A DNA stretch of 64,000 nt from positions 30,619,697 to 30,683,696 of the forward strand of contig CM064485.1 of NCBI GenBank assembly GCA_032716605.1, written 5' to 3'. Position 1 is the first letter of the stretch. The number at the start of each line of letters is the position of its first letter. The notes beneath the pieces were generated by a model. It did no database searches, was not told where the DNA came from, and was given only the letters and a program-made list of their open reading frames with translations. This DNA comes from Paralithodes platypus (Eukaryota; Arthropoda; Malacostraca; Decapoda; Lithodidae). The position numbers and the translations under genes were made by a program. Below are positions 8,980 through 18,680 of the stretch, in pieces.

Positions 8980-10161
8980 TTGCCTTATACTCACCCAGCC
9001 TGGACATCATTAGTGAAGAAGGGGTACGGCTTCATCACCCCTGACGACGGCACCAAGGACATCTTCACCCACAAGGGCGCCATCAAGAAAAACAACCCCC
9101 TTAAGGCTGTGCCCTCCCTTGGTGATGGAGAAAGGGTGGAATTTGTGGCAGTGGCTGCTCCCAGAGGTCCTGAAGCCAGACAGGTGACGGGACCAAAGGG
9201 CGCCGCTGTCAAGGGCTCCACTCACGCCAGGGACCTCCTGAAGGAGGGGCAGAAGGAGTCAACCAGCAGGAGACCCACCAGGCCGAGCCCAAAATCCAAT
9301 ACCACATCTTTTTCCATCATAGATGTGGTTATTAGGACGGCTATGGCTCTGGCTGGAGACGACACCTCCCTCCTGCAGCAGATTCTGCCCGCCCTCCTGA
9401 AGGAGAACAACCTCCCTATAATATTCATCCCAGCCAACCTTCCAGGGAGCCACCAGAGAACACCGAGGCAGAGGAACACACCGGCTCCAAAACTTCTCCT
9501 GCCTCGCCCTCTGAATAGGAAAAACTGCCCACCACCACCTTCAGCACCATCACCACCAGCACCCACCAAGCCGAAGGTCCTGACTCTGACTCCCTTCATC
9601 GACCTTTTCACTGGAGAATGCAACCCTGAAGAGGACAAGACTCCAGCACCACCTATGGAGGTCGAGGAAGCCCTCCAACCACCACCACCACCTTCAGAAA
9701 TCACGGCTTTGACTGCAACCACTACACCACCACCTGAGTTAGCACAACATGCAGAAGCAGCCTCCATGCCCACCATTGAGTTTGCGAGCCCCAAAGCCAA
9801 GAAAATGAAGAAGCAGAAGAAAACACCAGCAGTAGCAAAGGAGACATTACCAGCTGCAACTTCCGAGCCCCAGCCACCAACACCACAATCAGCAAAAACT
9901 CCAAAAACTCCTCAGCAACTGTTCAAGGAAATCTGTTATCCACACCTCGAAACAGACTTCAACATGTCCATGAGCTATGCATACAAGGACTGCATAATAC
10001 CTGAATTCCACGGATTCCTGTCCTACTGTATGGAGAATTGGAAAAGAGACGGCTGCAACTGCTACTTCCACACGAAGGACCCCAAGACCAACTACGTGAC
10101 CTGCATGGTAACAGTGGAGGAAGCTCTAAAACGCGGCTTCCCAGACCTCCCAAGGAAATAA
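8980..10161 (+). CDS. Cold-shock (Y-box-like) domain protein with Pro-rich middle
   Basis: The frame is open from 8965 and has no ATG before the domain; a CAG at 8997-8999 after a pyrimidine-rich stretch could be a splice acceptor. Residues about 11-65 (counted from the TTG at 8980) match a Y-box cold-shock domain. They include the RNP1-like KKGYGFI, the RNP2-like DIFTH, then AIKKNNP, GDGERVEF and VTGP in the family's order. The usual first strand (a GTVKWFN-type motif) is only partly present. A Pro/Ala/Thr-rich region follows, with a Lys-rich patch near 270-285. A Cys/Trp/His-rich C-terminal segment (about 330-390) may be a second domain. Y-box proteins bind single-stranded nucleic acid. Codons look maintained over 393 residues although the frame lies inside a mobile insertion. 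I infer capture of a host gene by the element. Confidence 0.7.
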   Translation: MPYTHPAWTSLVKKGYGFITPDDGTKDIFTHKGAIKKNNPLKAVPSLGDGERVEFVAVAAPRGPEARQVTGPKGAAVKGSTHARDLLKEGQKESTSRRPTRPSPKSNTTSFSIIDVVIRTAMALAGDDTSLLQQILPALLKENNLPIIFIPANLPGSHQRTPRQRNTPAPKLLLPRPLNRKNCPPPPSAPSPPAPTKPKVLTLTPFIDLFTGECNPEEDKTPAPPMEVEEALQPPPPPSEITALTATTTPPPELAQHAEAASMPTIEFASPKAKKMKKQKKTPAVAKETLPAATSEPQPPTPQSAKTPKTPQQLFKEICYPHLETDFNMSMSYAYKDCIIPEFHGFLSYCMENWKRDGCNCYFHTKDPKTNYVTCMVTVEEALKRGFPDLPRK

Positions 10162-10236
10162 AAACTCACCACCACCACCACCACCATCCATCACCTTCAC
10201 CACCATCACCCCAGCCTCACACGCCCCCGACCAGAC

Positions 10237-10452
10237 ATGGCAGATGATACCCGTGCCAGCGAGGAGCCTCCCCGAACGCGCCCCTGTCGACCTTGCCCTG
10301 GCCAGTCTCTTCAGCAGCTAAAATCAGAAAAACCCTCAGGCAGTTCCAGTCAAGCCTGGAAACCTTTTTCTCCTGCTACAATTCACTTCATCCAACTATT
10401 TCTTGTCCTATCCCCACTTCCCCCTAACCCCCTGTCACTACTCATTGATTGA
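10237..10452 (+). CDS. Small ORF after the cold-shock gene, doubtful
   Basis: 71 codons from an ATG 76 bases after the upstream stop, in another frame. It is Pro/Ser-rich with no domain I recognise. It might be the continuation of the upstream gene after a frameshift, or chance. Confidence 0.2.
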   Translation: MADDTRASEEPPRTRPCRPCPGQSLQQLKSEKPSGSSSQAWKPFSPATIHFIQLFLVLSPLPPNPLSLLID

Positions 10453-10548
10453 TTGACATCATTAACTAAGCTTGCCATTTGGTATTCTTTAGTTCAGGGT
10501 AAGAACAGCCAGAGATAGCTGGTGTTCAACTTGTCAGTTGTGTGCTGT

Positions 10549-10796
10549 GATCGAAGATCTACCAGGTCGGGTTCCCCCCATCAGGAAGAGGACTAGCTTG
10601 GGCAACCCACTTTGGGCTCCCCCTTTCTGGCCTTCGATGCGGTGCACAAACCAAGTACCAAAGGATTCCTACCTTGTTTTGTTCAAGGGATTATGAGGAT
10701 AGTGTAATAACTAGAGATCTACCAGATTGGGTTCCCCCCATCAGGAAGAGGACTAATTTTGGGCAACCCACTTTGGGCTCCCCTTTCTGGATTCTC
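10549..10796 (+). repeat. Direct repeat of about 80 bp, two copies
   Basis: 10557-10635 and 10715-10793 share the block AGATCTACCAG..GGGTTCCCCCCATCAGG and continue through GGGCAACCCACTTTGGGCTCC. The copies are about 158 bases apart. A smaller duplication, GGAGTCATCACGCCCAGCCG, occurs at 11063-11082 and 11113-11132. The rest of 10453-12191 holds no gene I can support. Confidence 0.75.
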
Positions 10797-12044
10797 TTTT
10801 TGCTACATGGTTCTGATAGTTCCACGAACTAGCAAGGAAGGAAGACACTTACCTTGACCCCCCTTAGACTACCTATAATGTCACTATCTAGACTGCTTGC
10901 CACTCTAGATAGATCATTATGCTAGTCACCCTAACCCCCCAAACCTTGTAGCAGAACTCCAGCATATCCTTTGGGGATCACTGCACTGTGGGAGTGCAAG
11001 AGGAACCCGGTTGTCCCGTGGTAGGCGCCAAGGTCTAAGGAATCATCTTGTGACTCACCCTGGACCAGTAGCTGGAGTCATCACGCCCAGCCGCCCCCCC
11101 TGGACCAACTTCCGGAGTCATCACGCCCAGCCGCCCTCCGGACTACTGGATCCTCCCTCGATCTATGGGCCCTCCTCTTCACTACAGCTCTCCTTTAAGT
11201 GCTTTTGTACCGTTTCTGGGTATAGAGTTGACTCAGGGTTGTGGTAGAAGTTATCTTCAGGGGTTCTCATTAACATTACGTCTTGCGAGAGGTCTTTCTT
11301 CTCCCTACTTAAATTGACGTTAATTAGCCCACTTGCCGGGACCCATTATACATACCTATGAGGGGATCCTTATATATGCACCTTCCCGGGTTATTGGTCT
11401 CCCATAGCCCGACAGAGGGGGCGTGCTTATATAAGACCCATAGCATCAAACACAAACACATATTTGCACGTAATCTAGTCCCTTTGTATAACTTCTAGCC
11501 TAATTCATTTAACATTCTGTCAGGTTCATAACTCGAATAGATTTCACTCTATCTCAGCTCCCGACGATTGTTGCCTCAGCCTTCAGCACCCTGCTAGTAC
11601 ACAATTAGAGTTAAGGATTAATCTTTGCCAGGTGAGATCTAGCACACCTATAGTATTAATATCATTTGTGAGCCTTTCCGAGCCCACTTCATTGTTGATG
11701 ACCACTTGGCCATTATTGCTTTAGAGTCAGGTAACGTCACTATATGCCGGGGACATCATTGCATGATCCAGACGGCATTTGCCATTACTGCACTCTTGTC
11801 TTTTGTTGAGATCCTCTCTGAGATCTATTTGGGTAGGAGGTGTACCTCCACCATTTTGGATACCTTATAATTGTATCCTAGGAGTATTATTATTACCTTG
11901 AGTCCGGACCCATTGTCCGACTCCTATTGCTTACTTGATAACCTGAGTATTGTATGTCTTAATTATTCTTATTGTTGTTGATGATCTCCAGGTTACAGGT
12001 ATAAAATATATGTCTTGCTCCTCCATGAACCAGGTGTTAAACTG

Positions 12045-12050
12045 AATAAA
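12045..12050 (+). promoter_or_regulatory. AATAAA polyadenylation signal
   Basis: The only well-placed signal near the right end of the 8800-12191 insertion, 141 bases from its end, as expected for the R/U5 part of an LTR. Confidence 0.45.
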
Positions 12051-12191
12051 ACCCATGTTAACTTGTTACCTGTGTACTTACTATCCTGCCGTGTTGTCTC
12101 TTTATTTAAATTTTAAGGTATACCTATCCAGTTAGAGAGCTGCTCATTGTACAAAGAATATCTCGCGTTCCAATTTGGACCGGGCATAACA

Positions 12192-12712
12192 GATATAAAT
12201 TTAAGTAAGAATACACCGAAATATAATCGTGATTAGGCTCGAATGGAGTGGCACCGCGGCTGCGACCAATGTTTATAAACAACATGCTTTAGGCCTACAT
12301 ATCAAGATCAATAATTAATGATCCATCATTTCGATATTATTTTGATCTAGTTGAATTTGTAAAAAATTGTGATGACTATTCCTATAATATAATCGCTTAC
12401 TTTGAGGTATTATATATAATAACTACGGTAGGTTATCGGCCTCCTATAGGAATATGACGCTTCTTTCGGATATTCTGAGGATATAGCTAGGTACATTTAT
12501 AATTATCACATCCAAATCGATTATTTGTATATGGATATATACACAAAGTCTTAAAACTGTTATCAAGTTCCGAAAGTCTGAATCGGGTTGAGTTTCGACC
12601 CTGTGGAAGAGCAGGGTTGAGTTGGCTTGACATTGGACACCCCTCAGGGCATTTGGGTGTGAAATTTCCAGTCTATCGGAGATAATGATGGTAAAGGAAA
12701 ATGCAGCTAATG
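12192..12712 (-). repeat. T element copy 1, right part with TIR
   Basis: The reverse complement of 12905-13440, including the conserved terminal block at 12593-12712 that ends ATGCAGCT. Together with 8147-8799 it forms one diverged T copy interrupted by the cold-shock insertion. The gap to copy 2 (12713-12906) contains a 26-bp tandem repeat of the TIR end (from 12892) and a stretch (12756-12806) that is the inverse of 8020-8070. Confidence 0.7.
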
Positions 12713-13516
12713 TACTACAACCTTATTTTAACAGGTAATTCTGTTGAATATCAATATCTACAGCTCCAATTTCCTTATAGAACGAAACTCGCAAGTGGTC
12801 AATTCAGATGTCCCAGTGGATGTCCCTGTTAGGACTGTGTTTCCTGATGTAGGCCTACATGTGCACAGGTATTCCACTGGTGTCAAGCTGTATAGCCGCA
12901 TTTTCCTTTACCATCGTTAGCCGCATTTTCCTTTACCATCATTATCTCCGATAGACTGGAAATGGTGTCGTATTTCACACCCAAATGCCATAAAAGGGCG
13001 TCCAATATCAAGCCAACTCAACCCTGCTCCTACACAGGGTCGAAACTCAACCCGATTCAGACTTTCGGACTTGATAACAGTTTTAAGACTTTGTGTATAT
13101 ATCCATATACAAATAATCGATTTGGATGTGATAATTATAAATGTACCTAGCTATATCCTCAGAATGTCCGAAAGAAGCGTCATAATCGTATGAAAGGGTG
13201 ATAACCTATATTAGACTTTGTATACATATACTCAAAATTAAGCAATTATATTATATGCATACCCATCACAATGTTGTACAAATTCAAGTAGATCAAAATA
13301 ATCCCAAAATAAGGACTCAAATAATAATCTTAACATGTAAAATTATTTTGTTTAGAAATGTCGGAACATAGCCGCAGCCGTGATGCCGCTACATTCGTGT
13401 TTACAATCAGTAATCATGATTATATTTTGATGTATTTTACTTGATTTTTTTTTTTTTTTTTTGAGACAATGAACGGAGGAAGGAAAAACACAGATAAAAC
13501 AAAAAGGTCCATGTGC

Positions 13517-15977
13517 CTAAAGGCATCCTCCATTCATAAAATGTTTGTAACAACTGGATTTAAACATTTGTAGATTGTAAGTTTGTGGAAAGCAATTCGA
13601 GGGAAGTGAATTCCAAAGAGTAGTAGCTCTGGGGATAAATGAATTCTGATAAGCAGAAGTCCTGCATTGTGGAGGAGAAAGTGTAAATTCATGGGCGCTC
13701 TCAGCTGCCCTAGTTCTACGGGGAAAGATGTGGAGAGGCGGCACAATTGAAGCAAGTTCCTCGGAACAATTGCTGTGAAAATATCTGTAGAATAATGCAA
13801 GGGATGCAACGTTTCTTCGTATGGATAATGTAGGAAGGTCCTGTGTGATTGCAGGGTTATTGATTAATCTAATAGCTATATTTTGAATTTTGTCCAACTG
13901 CCTCAATGCAACCACTCCACTTCCACCCCACAGAGGTGAACAGTAATCCATCTGAGAACGCACATGACTTTTATATATCACGGCCAACTGCTCGTCAGTG
14001 AAGCATTCTCGAACTCTGTACAGGAGTCCCAGTTTTTAGAGGCATTCTTAGCAATGCTTCTAACATAATGTGTCCAGCTCAAGTTAGTAGTTAATGTTAC
14101 ACCGAGAATGTCAATACTAGGGGAAGTGGGAATATTTACATCATTAAAAAATATGGGAGTCAGTGAGATTCTGTTGGTTAGAAAATTGAATGTACTTGGT
14201 TTTCTGTGCATTAAAGGAAACTAGATTCTTTTGTCCCCATCCATTAATTCTAGAAAGGTCCTGGTTCAGAGAAATTGCAGTGTTTATTTTTGAATTTATA
14301 AGATCGGGTTGGGTGAAAGAATTGGTAAATGTGAAGGAACTGTGGAGTGTTGAGTCATCTGCGTAGGAATGTATTGGATTATGAGTGGTAGATATGAGAT
14401 CATTGATATGAATGAGGAACAGAATTGGGGCCAAAACTGATCCCTGGGGAACACCAGCATTTATTGGGTGAAATTGAGAATAAAGGCCATCTACCATTAC
14501 ACATATTTTTCTGTTATGAAGATAAGAAGAAATTAGTGGAACTAATGATGCAAGGCCGTAGTGTGACATCTTCGACAATAAGGATTGATGCCAGACTCTA
14601 TCAAATGCCTTTGATATATCCAGTGCTATTGTATGTGTTTCACCATGTTGGTCTGTAGCTTGGTTGATTTGATGCGTAAGAAGGCAAAGCATGTCTGCAG
14701 TTGATCGACATCGTCTAAAACCATATTGCCTATCACTGATTAATTTATTATTCTCAAGATGCTTAATTATGTGATTATTTAATATAATTTCAAAGACTTT
14801 ACCAAGAGTGGAAGTTATAGCTATTGGTCTGTAGTTTGATGGATCTGAAGAGGCACCTTTTTTAGGAACTGGATGGATGTTTGCTTCTTTCCAGGGTACT
14901 GGGAAGCATGAGGTATGAGTACACAGACGGAAACATTTTGCCAATACAGGAGCGAGCACCAAGGAGCAATTCTTAAGTACTATTGGAGGAATTTCATCTG
15001 GACCAGGAGCCTTATCTACCGAGAGATTCTGCAAAATAGTTTTGACATGTCTGGTGTGGATCTTAACCTCTGAAGTGCGCATGGGGGTAATTGGAAACGT
15101 CCCCCTGTGCTGACGTATTTGAGGTGTTTCCGTCACTAAAATATTCATTGTGCCATTAATAGCATTAATACTTATCCATATGCGCCTATTATGGGTTGAT
15201 TATAAAGGTATTAACCTGAAACAACAATAAAACGAGTGAAAACAGCGTTTGGATGGTCAAAATCGGAGATATAGCCCGCGAGTTGTATAATGTATGGGTG
15301 AGGCAATCTGCTTTCCCGCCAATTTCCCCCAAGGCCACTGAGACACAGTCGATCGATACTTCTCTCTCTCTCTTGCACTCGCTTGCCATCAGTGATGACA
15401 ACACCCTGCTTGCAACTCGCTAATGTTAGCACGAAAATATACCTCAGAATAAGGGAATAACAGGGAAAATAGGTGATAACTGAAGGAGAGGAGGAAAGTG
15501 GGGAAGGAGGGGAGGTAGAGGACTGAGATTTTGCATGGCCCAGGGGCCAAAAAAAAAAAAAATTGTTTTGTTTTGTTTTTTGTTTTTTTTCGATGTCAAA
15601 AGTTGATTTTTTTTTCTCTGACTCTTAAGAGTCTCCCCACAGTGCGCCGGGGAACTCTTAAGAGTCTCCCCGCAGCTCCCGGGTTAAGTGAGGGAATTTC
15701 AGGCGAATTAAAATTAAGTACAGGGACATCTTGATTTATTTCATCTAAGGTTGAGTTGGTGGAGAAAATATCCGCAAGAAGGTTAGCTTTACCTCGTGGG
15801 TCACTTACAAGATTGCCAGTCGGAGATTTTAATGGTGGAATGGATGAAGCAGTAGTGAAGTTGGATTTAAATGAGTTAAGAGTAGACCAAAATATTTTGT
15901 TATCATTTGGATTATTTATAAATTTATTTGCCTGCTTGTGGAGAAAGTTTGATTTAGTTAGGTTTAATACAGTTTTG
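13517..15977 (-). pseudogene. LINE-1 reverse transcriptase, broken
   Basis: Coding pieces run from 15977 down to 15684, then 15062-14144, then 14211-13978 and 13987-13517 after frameshifts. RT motifs are clear: KAPGPDEIP, NYRPIA, YGFRR, DISKAFDRVWH, GVPQGSVLAP and YADDSTLH. A C-terminal tail with MDYCSPLWGG and TLWNSLP-type motifs follows, as in jockey-like LINEs of arthropods. Removing the MITE and one TTAA leaves the frame continuous at that point. The open frame at 15148-15063 in front of the RT is MITE sequence, not LINE. At least two frameshifts in the C-terminal half make it non-functional. Confidence 0.88.
15067..15683 (-). mobile_element. piggyBac-like MITE, copy A
   Basis: 617 bp flanked by TTAA at 15063-15066 and 15684-15687. 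On the minus strand it starts CCCGGGAGCTGCGGGG and ends GCGCACTTCAGAGG. The ends are an imperfect inverted repeat (CCCGGGA.. against CCTCTGAAGTGCGC). Two GACTCTTAAGAGT palindromes lie near one end. It has no coding capacity. Copies B and C are at 30359 and 33413. Confidence 0.85.
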
Positions 15978-16547
15978 GCTGGATTAGGTTACTTATTATT
16001 GGTTAGTTTAGTCAATACAATAAAGCCAAGTTAAATACATTGACATAGAATCGTGATTAGGCACGAATGTAGATCGGGCATAGCGGCTGCTTTACCATAG
16101 GGATAAATATATGCCAAGCACGCCAGTATAGCTGGGAGGTGGACTGAGTTTCGGGGGGGGGGGGGGGCAGCCTCATACATCAGCTGGTGCCTGGCGGCCT
16201 TCAAACTTCCCGCCCGGTCAGCCATAGTTGAGCGCGGCAGAATGGCAGATGTATGTACGATGCGGCCAGTATTCGAGTGACGGTTATTTACACCACCCGA
16301 GCATCATGTGTGCTTTCATAGTTCATATATTAGCAACATGTATCACATAATGTCATTGTAAGTGAAGTTACAGTGTGAAAAGTGCTTAGATATAAGTGCA
16401 CACGAGTGGCATGAACTTCCCCGTTGCCATGGAGACTGGCGGCCATCATGGTCTCGGACAATAACAAAACGAACGCACGTACACACACCTAGCTGACTGA
16501 CACACGCCCCCAGCACTTTCACTTTTATTGCCTTTCTCTCTTATTCC

Positions 16548-16680
16548 CCCGCTTTATTCAGTTTCCATGTTACTTCCCATCTTTATTCAGTTTTCATGTT
16601 ACTTCCCATCTTTATTCAGTTTTCATGTTACTTCCCATCTTTATTCAGTTTTCATGTTACTTCCCATCTTTATTCAGTTT
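16548..16680 (+). repeat. 29-bp tandem repeat, about 4.5 copies
   Basis: The unit is CAGTTTTCATGTTACTTCCC followed by ATCTTTATT, almost identical from copy to copy. A run of 15 G lies earlier at 16153-16167. The short frames through it are repeat translation. Confidence 0.9.
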
Positions 16681-18002
16681 ATTACTTTAGCATATGTTTT
16701 AGTTATAAACTATTCGTTTCACACATTGTTTTACGCACTTTCGACTTAGAAATATGCTATATTTACACTTATTGGTGTCCGTCACTGTTTTACGTATATT
16801 TGAGTGTCAATATCACTTACATATTGTGTTCGGCACTTTGTATGGCCTATATTTATTATTTACACTTGGTTTTTAACTTTTTATACACACACTTCTCATT
16901 TCATAGCGTCTTTTATCGCAGTCTTTGAGTACAGTTAGAAATGCTCAAGGGTGTGATACTCCCTGAAGCAGTCCGGGAAACATAAGCTGCATTTTGTGTT
17001 ACCACCACTGATAAGCCATTGGGCTTTTGGCAGAAAATGCCAAAAATTATCAGTGATATCCGAGACATGTTTACATACAGTGTTCTCATCGTCCAGCATA
17101 TTACTGCTTCATATTCATCAGCCAACTTAAAATAGCCCTATATAATATTTAATTATCACTAGAACAATACACTATACCATGTAGGAAGTCTTCTGGAGAA
17201 ATAGGCCAATTTAGACAAAAATGCAAGATAAACTAAATCACAAATGTATGCTAGAATAGCATTGACAAATCGCTAGATAGTCACCAGACACTAAACACTT
17301 GTATGTCACTAGAAAACATATGTTGAAGTATCTAGAATAATCTTTAACAATCGAAACATCTCTCCAATTCCTTAAAATAGGGAAACTAACTTGAATATCG
17401 CTAGAATTCATCACATCTTGATGTCGCTAGATGGAAGTGATGGAAGTGATTCGCTGGATCTAGCGGTAGCACCTTCATTCCGTTATAATGATCAAGGTCA
17501 GATTTCGAAACTATTACAATGATTTCAAAGTTCAGATATCATCAGATCGGTTTGGAAGTCGATGTACACAATTTCAGTTCCATTAGTTTAAGAAACATTC
17601 ACATAATATGCTACTTAGAGGGTTTAATAAAGAAGCATTCCTCTCCTGGCATCGTATAAGCGAACGCAAGCTGTTGTTCTTTTTTTCTTTTTTAAGAACG
17701 TCAACAAACGCTTAGTATATTTGAGTTTGGTGAACCTTTTGGGGTTCCTAGTTATACATTAGAACATATTTATATTTTGCACACTCTAATAAGTATAAAC
17801 ACTTACTTGTAAAAGAGGAAATACACAAAAGCCCAATTTCGAATGATCGTGAATATCTTTACTTTGGCGTATGTTTGGGCTAATTTAAGACTACATTTAG
17901 ATAGATAGAATTTTTTAACACTCGCCAATGAAATATGATGACTTGCTTACAGATATATACTTAAAGCCCGAATAGGCTTGACTTTAACCCAGTTGTTCAC
18001 TT
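16681..18002. other. AT-rich stretch without a gene
   Basis: No frame longer than about 70 codons and no recognisable motif. 16980-17010 resembles a T-element fragment (GCATTTTGTGTTACCACCACTG). Nothing else can be supported. Confidence 0.6.
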
Positions 18003-18127
18003 CCTCAAGCCTGTGGAGGAGCAGGGTTGAGTTGGCTTGATATTGGACACCCTTTTATGGCATTTGGGTGTGAAATACGACACCATTTCCAGTCTATCGG
18101 AGATAATGATGGTAAAGGAAAATGCGG

Positions 18128-18610
18128 CTACAGTCCAACATCACATTCTGGGCACATATACCTGGTATCTGATCTCACAGGCTCCCTCTGTGTCGTGTTG
18201 CGGCACAAATGACACCGTCTTCGGGGTTTCTCATTGTTATCTGTGGCCGGCACATATTTAGGGAAGTGGCGTTGTGTCAGCCTGGCAATCCCTTCTGCTG
18301 CTGGCTGTCGATGGGCGGGGGGTTGCTGGAAGTGGGGGGCAGTCATGTATTCCCTCAACGTTGGGGTTGGTTCTTGTAGTGGAGAGGGAATGGGGGGTGG
18401 TGGGGAAGGCAAACGCTGGGGAGCACCACCACGGCGAGGCACGTGTGGTGTCGGAGCTTGACCCACCTCCTCCTCCTCTCCGTCCTCCTCCTCCCCATCA
18501 TCCTCACCTCTTCTCTTCTCAGCCCTACGATGAGAAAGTGGAATGTTGATGAAGGCCATGGGGTCTGGGTCATCTTCCTCATCCTCTTCCCCACTTGCTG
18601 GGGACTCCAC
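18128..18610 (-). pseudogene. piggyBac transposase, C-terminal fragment
   Basis: The minus-strand frame has an acidic, Pro-rich N-terminal part and then the C-terminal Cys-rich module of piggyBac-type transposases. A LTQRHFPKY-type lead-in precedes RRRCHLC, followed by TRYMCPECDVGL. In the family a Cys follows that Leu; here the sequence breaks into the T-element TIR (18127) one base into that codon. The catalytic DDD core is absent: upstream lies the LINE-2 tail. It is a remnant cut on both sides. The cysteine module normally binds the transposon ends. Confidence 0.7.
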
Positions 18611-18680
18611 TATGTCACGACGGGGAGCAGGGGAACGATAGCTACTCGCCTCCCTTTGTTGTTGTTGTTGTTGTTGTTCC

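Larger units (their letters stand above)
8800..12191 (+). mobile_element. TG...CA insertion with GATAT duplication, carries a cold-shock ORF
   Basis: The insertion starts TGAGATGCGG and ends GGGCATAACA, flanked by GATAT at 8795-8799 and 12192-12196. Across the join the flanks line up with an uninterrupted relative at 29700-29760 (mirror image), which supports the boundaries. TG...CA ends and a 5-bp duplication are typical of LTRs. There is no internal direct repeat of the ends, so this looks like a 3.39-kb solo LTR, or a short non-autonomous element, rather than a full two-LTR element. An AATAAA lies 141 bases before the end. The same last ten bases, apart from the first one or two, end the insertion at 44135. 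Confidence 0.65.
13445..15978 (-). mobile_element. LINE-1: 5'-truncated jockey-like LINE
   Basis: Minus-strand LINE ending in poly(A) (T-run at 13445-13462). It begins inside the linker between endonuclease and RT, a usual 5' truncation. The uninterrupted target is visible at 29701-29720, where the same T sequence continues without the LINE. A TTAA-flanked MITE sits inside it. Confidence 0.88.
12907..18126 (+). mobile_element. T element copy 2, interrupted by LINE-1
   Basis: The left TIR starts AGCCGCATTTTCCTTTACC at 12907 and the right TIR ends GGAAAATGCGGCT at 18127. T sequence runs 12907-13444, is broken by LINE-1, and resumes at 15979 with the same bases that follow without a break at 29709-29803. 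It also shares 16061-16155 with 45384-45490. The stretch 16168-18002 is not clearly homologous to the other copies, so it may be replaced or additional sequence. No transposase frame is present; T is non-autonomous here. Confidence 0.65.

Noticed and set aside
9222..9800. Minus-strand Gly-rich 192-codon frame
   Set aside because: Reverse complement of the Pro/Thr-rich part of the cold-shock gene; low complexity.
15063..15148. N-terminal 28 residues of the LINE-1 RT frame
   Set aside because: They are encoded by MITE copy A, not by the LINE.
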